Source: Sphingomonas sp. ID1715 (GTDB taxonomy: Bacteria > Pseudomonadota > Alphaproteobacteria > Sphingomonadales > Sphingomonadaceae). From it: 64,000 bases of DNA. The position numbers and the translations under genes are program-made. The DNA is taken from contig NZ_JABEPR010000001.1 of assembly GCF_013044515.1 (NCBI RefSeq), positions 62,001-126,000 on the forward strand, written 5' to 3'. Positions 34,891 through 44,979 of the stretch are shown here, one piece after another. The notes beneath the pieces are model-generated. The model ran no database searches. It was not told the DNA's origin and was given only the letters and a program-made list of their open reading frames with translations. Each line of letters begins with the position of its first letter. Position 1 is the stretch's first letter.

Positions 34891-35304
34891 ATGGAGTGGG
34901 CGTTGTTGCCGCTAAAGCGCTATGCGGATTTCAGCGGGAGGTCGCGGCGCAAGGAGTTCTGGTTCTTCACCCTGCTGGTCTGGCTGGTGGCAATGGTGCT
35001 GCTGTTCGTCAGCGGGCTGGGCGCGGCGATCACGGATCCCACGTCCTTTGCGGCGCAGGGTGGATTCGGATTGGGCTTGATCCTGCTGATCCTGTTCTCG
35101 CTGGCACTCTTCATCCCCGGATTGGCGGTTCAGGTCCGCCGCTTTCATGATCAGGACAAGTCCGGCTGGTTCGTGCTGCTCAACTTCATCCCCTATATCG
35201 GCGGCATCGTCGTGCTGGTGTTCATGTGCCTGGAAGGCACGCGCGGGCCGAACCGGTATGGCCCGGACCCCAAGGAAGGCGACCTAGCAGCGGCCGCCGA
35301 ATAG
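34891..35304 (+). CDS. DUF805 inner-membrane protein
   Basis: 137 residues from ATG 34891, chosen because GGAGG lies 6 bases upstream; earlier ATGs at 34837 and 34879 lack one. RYADFSGRSRRKEFWFF, then three membrane helices and VRRFHDQDKSGWFVLL, is the DUF805 (YhaH-like) pattern. Function unknown. Confidence 0.88.
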   Translation: MEWALLPLKRYADFSGRSRRKEFWFFTLLVWLVAMVLLFVSGLGAAITDPTSFAAQGGFGLGLILLILFSLALFIPGLAVQVRRFHDQDKSGWFVLLNFIPYIGGIVVLVFMCLEGTRGPNRYGPDPKEGDLAAAAE

Positions 35305-35351
35305 GACGTTGCGAGGCCGCGCGCCCTAAGCTACGGAGTGCGGCCTTCGCT

Positions 35352-35436
35352 GCGGGCGTGGTGAAACTGGTAGACGCGCCGGACTCAAAATCCGGTTCCG
35401 AAAGGAGTGTCGGTTCGAGCCCGACCGCCCGCACCA
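35352..35436 (+). tRNA. tRNA-Leu (CAA)
   Basis: Acceptor GCGGGCG pairs with CGCCCGC, with discriminator A and CCA encoded at 35434-35436. Anticodon stem CCGGA/TCCGG with loop CTCAAAA gives CAA, reading UUG. The T arm is GTCGGTTCGAGCCCGAC. A variable arm longer than in most tRNAs fits class II leucine tRNA. No intron. Confidence 0.95.
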
Positions 35437-35454
35437 CCTTCTTCGTTCAATGAT

Positions 35455-37221
35455 TTAGAGGCCTTTCGCCTCGTTCAGGTCCTGCAGCCGCGTGCGGGCC
35501 AGCCGCGGCTCACGGTCGAGTGCTCCGGCCAGCTTGATCTCCCGGCGCAGCTCGTCGCGCTTCTCATGGATCGAGGCGATGACCGGGCCCATGGCGACGC
35601 CAAGATCGACCAGCACCGCCTCCGACAGCTGCAATGAGCTTTCGAGTGTCTCCGGCACGGCATCGGTCACGCCGGCGCGGTAGAGTTCGGCGGCATGATC
35701 CGTGTCCCGGGCGCGTGCGACGATAGTCAGGTCCGGAACCCAGCCGCGCACGCGCCGGGTCAGCCGCACGCTCAGCACCGGGTCGTCCATGGTCAGCACG
35801 AGCGCGTCGGCATGCCCGAGCCGCAGCCGATCGATGAAGTCGGGCCGCGAGGCATCGCCGAACAGGACGTTATAACCGTCCTTCCGGGCGGCCGAGACCG
35901 CGTCGATATCGCTTTCGACCGCGGTGAAGGGCTTGCCGTGCATGCGCAGCAGGTCGGCGACCATGCGGCCGACCCGGCCGAAGCCGATGATCACCGTGCC
36001 GACGCTCGCCTGCTCAGGCGGTTCGTCGGCGGCATGTTCGAGACGCCGCGCCAGGTCCTTGCCGACGCGAGCGAGCAGCGGCGTCAGAGTAAGACCGATC
36101 GCGGTCACCGTCTGCCAGAAGGCGGCGGTGCTGGCGCCGATCAGGCCGGCACTCGCTGCCGCTCCGAGCACAATGAGAGTCGTCTCCGACGGCGACGCCA
36201 TCAGAATGCCGGTCTGCAGCGCCGCGCCGCGCGTCGTCCTGATCAGCCGCAGCAGCAGGAAGGTGACCAGCGTCTTGAGCAGCATGACGCCGACCACGGC
36301 CATGACGAGCGACTGCCAATTGGCCGCGATCGCGCCCAGGTCGAGGCTCATGCCGACCGTGATCAGGAACACGCCGAGCGCCAGGCCACGGAAGGGCGCG
36401 GTGATCGATTCGACTTCGCCGCGATAGTCGGTCTCGGCAATGCTCAGGCCCGCGATCAGCGCACCGACGATCGGCGACAGGCCGGCGGCGCTGGTCGCGA
36501 GGCTGGCGACGATGACGGCGAGCAGGCTTGCCGCCAGGAACAGCTCCGGATTCTTGGCACGGGCGGCCTGGGCGAACAGGCGCGGCAACAGGAATCGTCC
36601 GGCGAGGAGGAGAGCCGCGACAACGAGGATGCCGAGCAACGCGGTGGAGCCGAGGCTCGCGAGCGTGGCCGCGCCGCCGAACGCGCCGAGCACGAAGATG
36701 ATCGGCACCAGCGCCACATCCTCGAACAGCAGCATGGCGAATGCGGGTCGCCCGACCGGTCCGTTGATGCCGGTCATCGGGAGCACCAGCGCGGTGGAGG
36801 AAAGGGCAAGGGCGAGGCCGAGCCCGAAGGCGCCGGTCCAGGGCTGGCCGAGCGCCAGCAGCGCGCCGCCGATCAGCAGTGCGGAGAGGCCAAGCTCCGC
36901 GGCTCCCACGCCGAACACCAGTGCCCGCATGTCCCACAAGCGGCGCAGCGATAGCTCCAGGCCGATGGCGAACAGCAGCAGCACGATGCCGAGCTCAGCG
37001 AACGGCTCGATCGCGTGCGGATCGGAGATGGTGAGGTAATAGAGCCAGGGCGCCTGATCGACCAGCCGGCCGAGCCCGAAAGGACCGACCAGTGCACCGA
37101 CCAGGATGAACCCGATCACGGGATTGACGCGGACGCGCGCAAATGCGGGAATGACGATGCCCGCGGCGCCAAGGATGACGAGAGCGTCGGAAAAGCCGGT
37201 CGAGTTCAGACTGAGTGCCAC
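35455..37221 (-). CDS. CPA2 cation:proton antiporter with RCK (TrkA-N) domain
   Basis: 588 residues: about 12 membrane helices, with LALSSTALVLPM in the transport core, then a TrkA-N domain (VGTVIIGFGRVGRMVADLLR, a Rossmann NAD site) and a helical tail. Similar to KefB/KefC and YbaL potassium-efflux systems. Prominent charged residues fit a K+ or Na+/H+ antiporter gated by a nucleotide; no KefF-like partner is adjacent. Ends 19 bases after tRNA-Leu. Confidence 0.92.
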   Translation of the reverse strand: MALSLNSTGFSDALVILGAAGIVIPAFARVRVNPVIGFILVGALVGPFGLGRLVDQAPWLYYLTISDPHAIEPFAELGIVLLLFAIGLELSLRRLWDMRALVFGVGAAELGLSALLIGGALLALGQPWTGAFGLGLALALSSTALVLPMTGINGPVGRPAFAMLLFEDVALVPIIFVLGAFGGAATLASLGSTALLGILVVAALLLAGRFLLPRLFAQAARAKNPELFLAASLLAVIVASLATSAAGLSPIVGALIAGLSIAETDYRGEVESITAPFRGLALGVFLITVGMSLDLGAIAANWQSLVMAVVGVMLLKTLVTFLLLRLIRTTRGAALQTGILMASPSETTLIVLGAAASAGLIGASTAAFWQTVTAIGLTLTPLLARVGKDLARRLEHAADEPPEQASVGTVIIGFGRVGRMVADLLRMHGKPFTAVESDIDAVSAARKDGYNVLFGDASRPDFIDRLRLGHADALVLTMDDPVLSVRLTRRVRGWVPDLTIVARARDTDHAAELYRAGVTDAVPETLESSLQLSEAVLVDLGVAMGPVIASIHEKRDELRREIKLAGALDREPRLARTRLQDLNEAKGL

Positions 37222-37274
37222 GGCGACCTCTTAAGCAGCCGAGGCGCCGCTTGTCAGCCATAAGGAGGCGAGAA

Positions 37275-38486
37275 TTGGCCGAACATCAGCTCGTCATCGC
37301 CGGCGGCGGTCCGGCCGGGATGATGGCCGGCCTGTTGTTCGCGCGCGCGGGCGTCCGGACGCTGGTGCTCGAGAAACATGGCGACTTCCTGCGCGACTTT
37401 CGCGGCGACACGGTGCATCCGTCGACCCTGGACCTGATGGACCAGCTCGGCCTGCTCGACCGCTTTCTCGAGCGCCCGCATGACAAGGTGCGGACGCTCG
37501 GGGGACGTGCGGCCGGGCGCCAGCTCACCATCGCGGACTTTTCGCATCTGCCGGTGCGCGCGCCCTATATCGCGATGATGCCGCAATGGGAGTTTCTCGA
37601 TTTCCTGGCCGATGAAGCGCGGCGTTATCCGAGCTTCACGCTGCGGATGAACGCGGAGGCGGTAGGCCTCCATATGGAAGAGGGTCAGGTTACGGGCGTC
37701 GAACTGGCCTGCGGCGAGATCTGCGCGGCGTGCCTCGTCATTGCCGCCGACGGGCGCCGGTCGGTGCTGCGCGGGGCCGCCAGCCTGCCGCTCAGGGATC
37801 TTGGCGCCCCGATCGACGTGCTGTGGTTCCGCCTGCCGCGAAAAGCGGGCGATCCGGAGACCACCGGGGGCACCTTTGGCCCCGGCACGCTCGTCGTGCA
37901 GATCAACCGCGGCGATTACTGGCAGTGCGCCTATGTCGTTCCGAAGGGCGGCGCCGAAGCCCTGCGCGCCGCCGGGCTCGACGCATTCCGGCGGACCGTC
38001 GCAGCCGCCAGCCCGACGCTGACTGAGGCGGTGCAGGCCCTGACCGACTGGGATCAGCTGAGATTGCTTTCCGTATCGCTCGACCGGCTTGAGCGCTGGT
38101 GGATGCCCGGCCTGCTCGCCATCGGCGACGCCGCGCACGCCATGTCGCCGGTGGGAGGCGTCGGCATCAACCTTGCCATCCAGGATGCCGTCGCGGCGGC
38201 CAACATCCTGGCGGAGCCGCTCGCCCAAGGTGCACCCGTATACTCGTTGCTGGCGAAGGTGCAGCAGCGCCGGTTGCTGCCGACCCGCATCATCCAGCGC
38301 GCGCAGAAGACGATTCACGATCGCTTGCTGAAGCCGCTGATTTCAGGCCAGATCAGCTTCGAGAAGCCACCGCTTGCGATGCGGCTGCTGAACCGCGCGC
38401 CGCTGCTGCAGCGCATTCCCGCCCGGTTGGTGGGCCTGGGCGTCCGGCGCGAACATATCCGCTCGCCGGACGCCTTTGGGAGTTAA
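37275..38486 (+). CDS. FAD-dependent monooxygenase / oxidoreductase
   Basis: 403 residues from a TTG codon with GGAGG 6 bases upstream, which decides the start. [20 protein letters not shown] is the FAD dinucleotide fold, and [20 protein letters not shown] the second FAD motif of class A flavin monooxygenases. The intervening [12 protein letters not shown] and lacking quinone features make UbiH-type activity uncertain. Divergent from the antiporter; overlaps icd convergently by four bases. Confidence 0.9.
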   Translation: MAEHQLVIAGGGPAGMMAGLLFARAGVRTLVLEKHGDFLRDFRGDTVHPSTLDLMDQLGLLDRFLERPHDKVRTLGGRAAGRQLTIADFSHLPVRAPYIAMMPQWEFLDFLADEARRYPSFTLRMNAEAVGLHMEEGQVTGVELACGEICAACLVIAADGRRSVLRGAASLPLRDLGAPIDVLWFRLPRKAGDPETTGGTFGPGTLVVQINRGDYWQCAYVVPKGGAEALRAAGLDAFRRTVAAASPTLTEAVQALTDWDQLRLLSVSLDRLERWWMPGLLAIGDAAHAMSPVGGVGINLAIQDAVAAANILAEPLAQGAPVYSLLAKVQQRRLLPTRIIQRAQKTIHDRLLKPLISGQISFEKPPLAMRLLNRAPLLQRIPARLVGLGVRREHIRSPDAFGS

Positions 38487-39703
38487 GCCCAGCTCGCCAT
38501 TTCCTTTTCGAGATTGGCGCGGATGGTTTCGAAGAACTGCTCGGTGGTCATCCAGGGCTGATCCGGGCCGATCAGGATGGCGAGGTCCTTGGTCATCGCG
38601 CCCTGTTCGACGCTGGCGATGCAGACGCGCTCGAGCGTTTCGGCGAAGCGGGTAACGTCCGGCGTGTTGTCGAAGCGGCCGCGATATTTGAGGCCGCCAG
38701 TCCAGGCGAAGATCGAGGCGATCGGGTTGGTCGAGGTCGCCTTGCCCTGCTGGTGCTGGCGGAAATGGCGGGTGACGGTGCCGTGCGCGGCTTCCGCTTC
38801 CACGGTCTTGCCGTCGGGCGAGAGCAGCACCGAGGTCATCAGGCCGAGCGAGCCGAAGCCCTGCGCGACCGAGTCGGACTGCACGTCGCCATCGTAATTC
38901 TTGCAGGCCCAGACAAACTTGCCGCTCCACTTGAGCGCGGAGGCGACCATGTCGTCGATCAGGCGATGTTCGTAGACGATGCCAAGCTTCTCGAACTGAG
39001 GCTTGAATTCATTCTCGAACACTTCCTGGAAGATGTCCTTGAAGCGCCCGTCATAGGCCTTGAGGATGGTGTTCTTGGTCGACAGATAGACCGGCCACTC
39101 GCGTAACAGGCCGTAATTCATCGAAGCGCGCGCGAAATCGCGAATCGAATCGTCCAGATTGTACATGCCCATGGCGACGCCGGAGGAGGGGAATTGGAAT
39201 ACCTCCTCATCGATTACGGTGCCGTCATCACCTTCGAAGACCATGCGCAGCTTGCCGGGGCCGGGTACGCGGAAGTCGGTCGCCTTATACTGGTCGCCAA
39301 AGGCGTGGCGGCCGACGACGATCGGGTCGGTCCAGCCGGGGACCAGGCGGGGGACGTTCTTGATCACGATCGGCTCGCGGAAGACGACGCCGCCCAGGAT
39401 GTTGCGGATCGTGCCGTTCGGCGACTTCCACATCTTCTTGAGGCCGAATTCCTCGACGCGCGCCTCGTCCGGGGTGATGGTCGCGCACTTCACGCCGACG
39501 CCGTATTTCTTGATCGCTCGGGCGGATTCGACGGTGATCCTGTCCTCCGTCTCGTCGCGCTTTTCGATGCCGAGATCATAATATTCGAGATCGATGTCGA
39601 GATAGGGCAGGATCAGCCGCTCGCGGATCCACGCCCAGATGATCCGCGTCATCTCGTCGCCATCGAGTTCGACAACGGGGGTTTTCACCTTGATCTTGGC
39701 CAT
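38483..39703 (-). CDS. icd: NADP-dependent isocitrate dehydrogenase
   Basis: 406 residues. [19 protein letters not shown] is the start of the dimeric eukaryote-like NADP-IDH used by alphaproteobacteria; [12 protein letters not shown] and [20 protein letters not shown] hold substrate- and metal-binding residues. TCA-cycle enzyme making 2-oxoglutarate and NADPH. Confidence 0.97.
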   Translation of the reverse strand: MAKIKVKTPVVELDGDEMTRIIWAWIRERLILPYLDIDLEYYDLGIEKRDETEDRITVESARAIKKYGVGVKCATITPDEARVEEFGLKKMWKSPNGTIRNILGGVVFREPIVIKNVPRLVPGWTDPIVVGRHAFGDQYKATDFRVPGPGKLRMVFEGDDGTVIDEEVFQFPSSGVAMGMYNLDDSIRDFARASMNYGLLREWPVYLSTKNTILKAYDGRFKDIFQEVFENEFKPQFEKLGIVYEHRLIDDMVASALKWSGKFVWACKNYDGDVQSDSVAQGFGSLGLMTSVLLSPDGKTVEAEAAHGTVTRHFRQHQQGKATSTNPIASIFAWTGGLKYRGRFDNTPDVTRFAETLERVCIASVEQGAMTKDLAILIGPDQPWMTTEQFFETIRANLEKEMASWA

Positions 39704-39815
39704 GGCGTGCGTCTTCCTGAATATGGGTTGCCGCGGCTCTTAAGGGTGGCGTGCGGAACGATCAACGGCCCATCCGGCGTTGTGCACGGGCAACCCCACG
39801 CCTAAGCAGGTCGCC

Positions 39816-40550
39816 ATGGCATCTTTAGAAAAGCCGCCGGTCGTCACCACCAACGTGAAATGGCGCTGGCCCTCGGTCCACCCGGACGGACGCAAATTCG
39901 TCCTGATCTCGGCGGTTCTCGCCTTCATCTTCGTCTTTTTCGTGTGGGACGAGCTCGGCTTTGCGCTGATCGGGCTGACCATCTGGGTGGCGGCCTTTTT
40001 CCGCGATCCGATCCGCAGCGTGCCGCAAGGGGAGGGGCTGGTGATCGCGCCGGCCGACGGGCTGATCACGCTGATCCAGAGCGTGCCGCCGCCGCGGGAA
40101 CTCTCCGGACCGGATGGCCTCGGCGAAGCGCCGATGATCCGTGTATCGATCTTCATGAGTGTGTTCGACGTGCACATCAATCGCAGCCCGATTGCCGGCA
40201 CGATCCGGCAGGTCGTCTATATCTCGGGCAAATTCCTCAACGCCGATCTCGACAAGGCGAGCGAGGACAATGAACGCCAGCATTTTCTGGTGGAAGGCGC
40301 CGACGGCACGCGGATCGGCTTCACCCAGATTGCAGGCCTCGTCGCCCGCCGAATCGTGCCGTTCGTGAAGCCCGGCGATACGGTCGGACGTGGTCAGCGG
40401 GTCGGGCTGATCCGCTTCGGCAGTCGCGTCGACGTCTACCTGCCGGCGGGTACGACTCCACGGGTGGCGCTCGGCCAGCGGACGATCGCCGGCGAGACGG
40501 TGATCGCGAAGATCGGCGAGAGCGAAACCGTCACCGGCATTCCGCAATGA
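39816..40550 (+). CDS. psd: phosphatidylserine decarboxylase
   Basis: 244 residues, ATG with AGG 6 bases upstream. A membrane pair of helices (about 28-62), then FRDP, the PADG motif and the FGS self-cleavage site (201-203, between G202 and S203), which creates the pyruvoyl group. Short, PSD-A type as in alphaproteobacteria. Makes phosphatidylethanolamine. Overlaps pssA by four bases. Confidence 0.96.
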   Translation: MASLEKPPVVTTNVKWRWPSVHPDGRKFVLISAVLAFIFVFFVWDELGFALIGLTIWVAAFFRDPIRSVPQGEGLVIAPADGLITLIQSVPPPRELSGPDGLGEAPMIRVSIFMSVFDVHINRSPIAGTIRQVVYISGKFLNADLDKASEDNERQHFLVEGADGTRIGFTQIAGLVARRIVPFVKPGDTVGRGQRVGLIRFGSRVDVYLPAGTTPRVALGQRTIAGETVIAKIGESETVTGIPQ

Positions 40551-41350
40551 TGCCGGAACGCCCCCGCCGCGGCATCTCGCTGCGCGCGATTGCGCCCAAT
40601 GCCGTGACCGCGCTCGCGCTCTGCACCGGCTTGAGCGCGGTGCGGTTCGCGATCGCCGACCAATGGGCGCTGGCGGTCGCAATGACGATCACCGCGGGCG
40701 TGCTCGACGGCATGGACGGACGCATCGCCCGTGCGCTGAACGGCCAGAGCAAGTTCGGCGCCGAGCTCGATTCGCTGTCGGACGTGATCGCGTTCGGCGT
40801 TTCGCCCGCGCTCGTGATGCACCTTTGGGCGCTGCAGCAATGGCCGCGGCTCGGCTGGATCTTCGCGCTTGCCTATGCCGCCTGCATGGCGCTGCGCCTT
40901 GCCCGCTTCAATGCACGCATCGATGTCGAGGACCAGCCGCACAAATCGGCGGGCTTCCTGACCGGCGTCCCTGCCCCGGCGGGGGCGGGGCTGATGCTCT
41001 TGCCGTTGATCCTGTGGCTCGCGTCGGATCAGCACTGGGATTGGCTGCGCGACTATCGCCTGGTCGCCCCCTGGGCTGCGCTGATCGCGTTTCTGGCGAT
41101 CTCGAGCGTGGCGACCTTCTCCTGGGGCTCATTGCGGCTCCGGCGAAGCGCGAGGCTTCCTGCGCTCGTCATCATCGCCGTGGTGGCCGGCGCACTGGTC
41201 TCCGCGCCATGGGAGACGCTGACCGTCGTCTCCATCGTCTATCTCGCGCTGATCCCGTTCAGCATCCGGTCCTATGGCCGCGTCAAGCGGCGGCGGCGCG
41301 CCGCTGCGGTATCGCCCGAAGCTCAGGCCGGCTCCACGCCCGCTGCCTGA
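40547..41350 (+). CDS. pssA: CDP-diacylglycerol-serine O-phosphatidyltransferase
   Basis: 267 residues with about 8 membrane helices. The CDP-alcohol motif D-x2-D-G-x2-A-R-x8-G-x3-D-x3-D reads D54...D57-G58...A61-R62...G71...D75...D79. Makes phosphatidylserine, the substrate for Psd. Basic tail. ATG is within the psd stop (ATGA). Its 3' end overlaps the convergent small membrane protein gene by 68 bases. Confidence 0.95.
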   Translation: MMPERPRRGISLRAIAPNAVTALALCTGLSAVRFAIADQWALAVAMTITAGVLDGMDGRIARALNGQSKFGAELDSLSDVIAFGVSPALVMHLWALQQWPRLGWIFALAYAACMALRLARFNARIDVEDQPHKSAGFLTGVPAPAGAGLMLLPLILWLASDQHWDWLRDYRLVAPWAALIAFLAISSVATFSWGSLRLRRSARLPALVIIAVVAGALVSAPWETLTVVSIVYLALIPFSIRSYGRVKRRRRAAAVSPEAQAGSTPAA

Positions 41351-41507
41351 CGCGCACGCGGGGCGCGGCGGCGCGGGCACCGGCCAGTTCCTCGCCGCTG
41401 AGGATTGCCATGACGCGCTGCCATTCGCCCCGCAGCATGGCCGTGATCATCCCAAGCGCACCGAGCGCCGCCAGGGTGAAGAAAAGAGCCGAGAAAATCT
41501 GCGCCAT
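41283..41507 (-). CDS. small membrane protein under a probable SOS promoter
   Basis: 74 residues with GGAGG 5 bases before the ATG. One membrane helix (IFSALFFTLAALGALGMITAML, about 4-25), then a short amphipathic WQRVMAILSGEELAG region and an Arg-rich tail; the last 22 codons lie antisense to the end of pssA. No family known to me. Upstream is TTGACA with a GTTC-N7-GTTC box inside the promoter. Small LexA-controlled membrane proteins that stop division are known in Caulobacter (SidA); this one has no visible sequence relation but the same logic. Confidence 0.75.
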   Translation of the reverse strand: MAQIFSALFFTLAALGALGMITAMLRGEWQRVMAILSGEELAGARAAAPRVRVRQRAWSRPELRAIPQRRAAAA

Positions 41508-41560
41508 CCGAACCTCCCTGAGGTCAGGAGCATCAATGCCCCATGACTCCGTTGGTTCCT

Positions 41561-41589
41561 ATGTTCCCGATATGTTCCACGTCTGTCAA
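41561..41589 (-). promoter_or_regulatory. probable SOS promoter with LexA box
   Basis: On the minus strand a consensus -35 TTGACA (41589-41584), a 17-base spacer and a weak GAACAT -10 (41566-41561). The box GTTC-CCGATAT-GTTC occupies 41563-41577, covering the spacer and -10, where a repressor would block polymerase. A further GTTC lies at 41555. Box ends 56 bases before the small membrane protein start; the plus-strand rpsB gene is 140 bases away in the other direction. Confidence 0.62.
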
Positions 41590-41656
41590 GCTTGCTTTTG
41601 ACTCAGCTCACCGCTAAGGGGCCGCGCATTCCGCATGGATGGCACACATACCGGTG

Positions 41657-41675
41657 CCCTGAACTTGCTTCAGGG
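41657..41675. repeat. small CCCTGAA hairpin in the rpsB leader
   Basis: CCCTGAA (41657-41663) pairs with TTCAGGG (41669-41675) around a 5-base loop, inside the leader of rpsB. It is of a type found between sphingomonad genes; a leader role is possible. Confidence 0.55.
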
Positions 41676-41717
41676 TCACAGCCGTCCAGAGGTATAACCG
41701 GGTAGGAGATACATATC

Positions 41718-42491
41718 ATGGCGGCACCCACCGTCTCGTTGCAGGCGCTCATCGAAGCGGGCGCGCATTTCGGTCACCAGACGCATCGCTGGAACCCCAA
41801 GATGAAGCCGTACATCTACGGCGATCGCAATGGGGTCCATATCCTCGACCTCTCGCAGACCGTGCCGCTGTTCGCGCGCGCGCTGGACTTCATCAGCTCA
41901 TCGGTTGCGGCCGGCGGCAAGGTGCTGTTCGTCGGCACCAAGCGCCAGGCGCAGGAGCCGATCGCCGAGGCCGCGCGTCGTTCGGGCCAGCATTTCGTCA
42001 ATCACCGCTGGCTGGGCGGCATGCTCACCAACTGGAAGACGATCTCGAACTCGATCAAGCGCTTCAAGGCGCTCGAAGAGCAGCTGGCGGGCGACACGCA
42101 CGGCCTGACCAAGAAGGAAGTGCTGCAGCTGACCCGCGAGCGCGACAAGCTCGAGCTGTCGCTGGGCGGCATCCGCGACATGGGCGGCATCCCGGACGTG
42201 ATGTTCGTGATCGACGCCAACAAGGAAGAGCTCGCGATCAAGGAAGCCAACACGCTGGGCATCCCCGTCGTAGCGATCCTCGACTCGAACGTGTCGCCGG
42301 ACGGCATTGCGTTCCCGGTGCCGGGTAATGACGACGCCAGCCGCGCCATTCGTCTGTACTGCGACGCGGTTGCGACGGCGGCGACGCGTGGCGGCCAGCA
42401 GGGCCAGGCGCAGCGCGGCATGGACATCGGCGCGATGGCCGAGCCGCCGGCCGAGGAAGCGCTGGCTTCAGAAGAGCCTGCGGCAGCCTGA
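41718..42491 (+). CDS. rpsB: 30S ribosomal protein S2
   Basis: 257 residues, ATG with AGGAG 10 bases upstream. The sequence [20 protein letters not shown] and [14 protein letters not shown] are diagnostic for S2. Ala/Glu-rich tail. First gene of the rpsB-tsf-pyrH-frr group; a strong palindrome separates it from tsf. Confidence 0.97.
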   Translation: MAAPTVSLQALIEAGAHFGHQTHRWNPKMKPYIYGDRNGVHILDLSQTVPLFARALDFISSSVAAGGKVLFVGTKRQAQEPIAEAARRSGQHFVNHRWLGGMLTNWKTISNSIKRFKALEEQLAGDTHGLTKKEVLQLTRERDKLELSLGGIRDMGGIPDVMFVIDANKEELAIKEANTLGIPVVAILDSNVSPDGIAFPVPGNDDASRAIRLYCDAVATAATRGGQQGQAQRGMDIGAMAEPPAEEALASEEPAAA

Positions 42492-42499
42492 TATTTTCA

Positions 42500-42587
42500 C
42501 CGGTTTGGGCTGAGCTTGTCGAAGCCCTCCCTTTTCTTGCCTCGGTGTAAAGAAAGGGAGGCCTTCGACAGGCTCAGGCCAAACCGG
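42500..42587. repeat. 39-bp-arm palindrome between rpsB and tsf
   Basis: Bases 42500-42538 are nearly the reverse complement of 42549-42587, with only five or six mismatches in 39 and a 10-base loop. It contains the TTCGAC-AGGCTCAGG-type core of sphingomonad repeats. In the mRNA this would be a very stable hairpin between S2 and EF-Ts. Confidence 0.85.
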
Positions 42588-42614
42588 ATTGAGACACATT
42601 CGAAGGAGCATGAC

Positions 42615-43562
42615 ATGGCGGAAATCACGGCCGCGATGGTGAAGGATCTGCGCGAGCGCTCGGGCGCCGGCATGATGGACTGCAAAAAGGCGCTCGCCGA
42701 GACCAATGGCGACATCGAGGCGGCGATTGACTGGCTGCGCGCCAAGGGGCTCGCTTCGGCGGGCAAGAAGGCCGGGCGTACCGCCGCCGAGGGCCTGGTG
42801 GGCGTGGCGACCCAAGGCACCAAGGGTGTGGTGGTCGAGGTGAACTCCGAGACCGACTTCGTTGCCAAGAACGAGCAGTTCCAGGCGTTCGTGCGCGACG
42901 TGACGCAGCTGGCGCTGACCACTGGCGACGACGTTCAGGCGCTGCTCGGCGCGACGCTGAACGGCAGCACGGTGCAGGAGGTGCTGACCTCCAACATCGC
43001 GACGATCGGAGAGAACCAGAACCTGCGCCGCGCCAAGACGCTGAGCGTCGGGCAGGGCGCGGTCGTGTCCTATGTCCACAACGCCGCGGCGCCGGGCATG
43101 GGCAAGATCGGCGTGCTGGTCGCGCTGGAAGGCGATGCGCCTGCCGACAAGATCGAAGCGCTCGGCAAGCAGCTGGCGATGCACATCGCGGCCGCTGCTC
43201 CGCTGGCGCTCACCGGCGAGGGCATCGACCCGGCGATCATCGAGCGCGAAGCCGCCATCGCCAAGGAGAAGGCAGCCGACAAGATCGCCGGCAAGCCGCC
43301 GGAAGTGGTCGAGAAGATCGTCAAGGGTCCGGTCGACAAGTTCCGCAAGGAGAATGCGCTGCTTTCCCAGGCGGTGGTCTTCGACGGCAAGACGCCGGTG
43401 CAGGACTTCGTCGCGGCGGAAGCCAAGGCGGCGGGCGGCTCGATCCGCATCGCCGACTTCGTCCGTTTCCAGCTTGGCGAAGGCATCGAGAAGCAGCAGA
43501 GCGACTTCGCTGCCGAAGTCGCGGCGACCGCCGGCGTGAAGAAGGCCGACCCGGTCGCTTGA
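42615..43562 (+). CDS. tsf: elongation factor Ts
   Basis: 315 residues starting [20 protein letters not shown] with GGAG 9 bases upstream. The MMDCKKAL and [10 protein letters not shown] motifs hold the EF-Tu contact residues. Nucleotide-exchange factor for EF-Tu. Confidence 0.97.
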   Translation: MAEITAAMVKDLRERSGAGMMDCKKALAETNGDIEAAIDWLRAKGLASAGKKAGRTAAEGLVGVATQGTKGVVVEVNSETDFVAKNEQFQAFVRDVTQLALTTGDDVQALLGATLNGSTVQEVLTSNIATIGENQNLRRAKTLSVGQGAVVSYVHNAAAPGMGKIGVLVALEGDAPADKIEALGKQLAMHIAAAAPLALTGEGIDPAIIEREAAIAKEKAADKIAGKPPEVVEKIVKGPVDKFRKENALLSQAVVFDGKTPVQDFVAAEAKAAGGSIRIADFVRFQLGEGIEKQQSDFAAEVAATAGVKKADPVA

Positions 43563-43566
43563 TCCT

Positions 43567-43632
43567 GTGCCCCGGCTCAGGCCGGGGCCCATACTCGTTA
43601 ACGCCTGGACTCCGGCCTGCGCCGGGGTGCAG
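43567..43632. repeat. CCCCGG-type palindromic repeat between tsf and pyrH
   Basis: TGCCCCGGC-TCAG-GCCGGGGCCC at 43567-43590 and ACTCCGGCC-TGC-GCCGGGGTGCA at 43610-43632 form two hairpins separated by a short spacer, the same layout as at 11906 and 52975. Confidence 0.75.
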
Positions 43633-43697
43633 GCTATGCTTGGCAGCGGCTCCGTCGCTGACTAAGAGTCCGCGCCTTGCCTCCCGATCGGAACGTC

Positions 43698-44420
43698 ATG
43701 ACTCGCCCCCGCTTCAATCGTATTCTCCTGAAGCTGTCCGGCGAAGTGTTGATGGGAGACGGGCACGCGATCGACCCCGCCGTGACCGCCCGCGTCGCCC
43801 GCGAGATCGCGGACGTGAAGGCGCAAGGATATGAGATCTGTGTGGTCGTCGGCGGGGGCAACATCTTCCGCGGGTTGGCGGCGGCCGCCAAGGGCTTCGA
43901 GCGGGCGACGGCGGACTATATGGGCATGCTCGCGACCGTGATGAACGCGCTCGCCGTGCAGAACGCGCTGGAGCAGATCGGCGTCGACACGCGCGTCCAG
44001 TCCGCCATTCCCATGGCGTCCGTCTGCGAGCCGTTCATCCGACGCCGTGCCGCGCGGCACCTGGAAAAGGGGCGGGTGGTGATCTTTGCCGCCGGCGTCG
44101 GCAGTCCGTTCTTCACGACCGACTCCGGCGCGGCGCTGCGCGCGGCCGAAATGAAGTGCGACGCGTTGTTCAAGGGCACTTCGGTGGACGGCGTCTATGA
44201 TGCCGATCCGAAGAAGGTTGCGACCGCAAGGCGTTTTGATACAATCAGTTACGACCGTGTTCTCGCCGATAATCTGAAGGTGATGGACGCTTCGGCCGTT
44301 GCCTTGTGCCGCGACAACGATATTCCGATCGTGGTGTTCAACATTCGCGAGCAGGGAAATCTGGCGCGGGTGCTGAACGGAGAAGGCACGGCGACGATCG
44401 TACAGACGCAAGGGGAGTAG
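43698..44420 (+). CDS. pyrH: uridylate kinase
   Basis: 240 residues from ATG 43698 (CGGAA upstream); a TTG at 43677 is less likely. [25 protein letters not shown] and [13 protein letters not shown] are the UMP-kinase motifs of the amino-acid-kinase family. Follows rpsB-tsf in the usual order. Confidence 0.96.
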   Translation: MTRPRFNRILLKLSGEVLMGDGHAIDPAVTARVAREIADVKAQGYEICVVVGGGNIFRGLAAAAKGFERATADYMGMLATVMNALAVQNALEQIGVDTRVQSAIPMASVCEPFIRRRAARHLEKGRVVIFAAGVGSPFFTTDSGAALRAAEMKCDALFKGTSVDGVYDADPKKVATARRFDTISYDRVLADNLKVMDASAVALCRDNDIPIVVFNIREQGNLARVLNGEGTATIVQTQGE

Positions 44421-44421
44421 G

Positions 44422-44979
44422 ATGCCAGCCTATAGCAAGAGCGATATCGAGCGCCGCATGCATGGCGCGGTCGAGTCCCTGAAGCATGATCTGCAGGGGC
44501 TGCGCACCGGACGTGCGTCCACGACCATGCTCGATCCGGTGAATGTCGAGGTCTACGGATCGCACATGCCGCTGAACCAGGTCGCGACCGTCTCGTCGCC
44601 CGAACCGCGCATGCTGTCGGTGCAGGTGTGGGACAAGTCGAATGTCGGACCGGTCGACAAGGCGATCCGCTCGGCGGGCTTGGGCCTGAATCCGATCGTG
44701 GACGGCCAGACGCTTCGTCTGCCGATCCCCGACCTGACCGAAGAACGGCGCAAGGAGCTTGCGAAACTCGCCTCGCAATATGCTGAAAAGGCGCGGATTG
44801 CGGTGCGAAACGTCCGCCGCGACGGCAATGATGCGCTCAAGCAGGACGAGAAGAAGCACGAGATCAGCGAGGATGAGCGCAAGCGGCTCGAGACCGAGGT
44901 CCAGAAGCTGACCGACGCGACCATCGCTGAGATCGACACAGCGACTGCGGCCAAAGAGAAAGAAATCCTGGGCAAGTGA
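44422..44979 (+). CDS. frr: ribosome recycling factor
   Basis: 185 residues with GGGGAG before the ATG. Three-helix bundle pattern, LRTGRAS near 30 and the [20 protein letters not shown] helix. Splits post-termination ribosomes with EF-G. Overlaps uppS by four bases. Confidence 0.97.
   Translation: MPAYSKSDIERRMHGAVESLKHDLQGLRTGRASTTMLDPVNVEVYGSHMPLNQVATVSSPEPRMLSVQVWDKSNVGPVDKAIRSAGLGLNPIVDGQTLRLPIPDLTEERRKELAKLASQYAEKARIAVRNVRRDGNDALKQDEKKHEISEDERKRLETEVQKLTDATIAEIDTATAAKEKEILGK

Noticed and set aside
35695-36954. Long plus-strand frame opposite the CPA2 antiporter
   Set aside because: Arg/Gln/Gly-rich shadow frame; the minus strand has membrane helices and an RCK domain.
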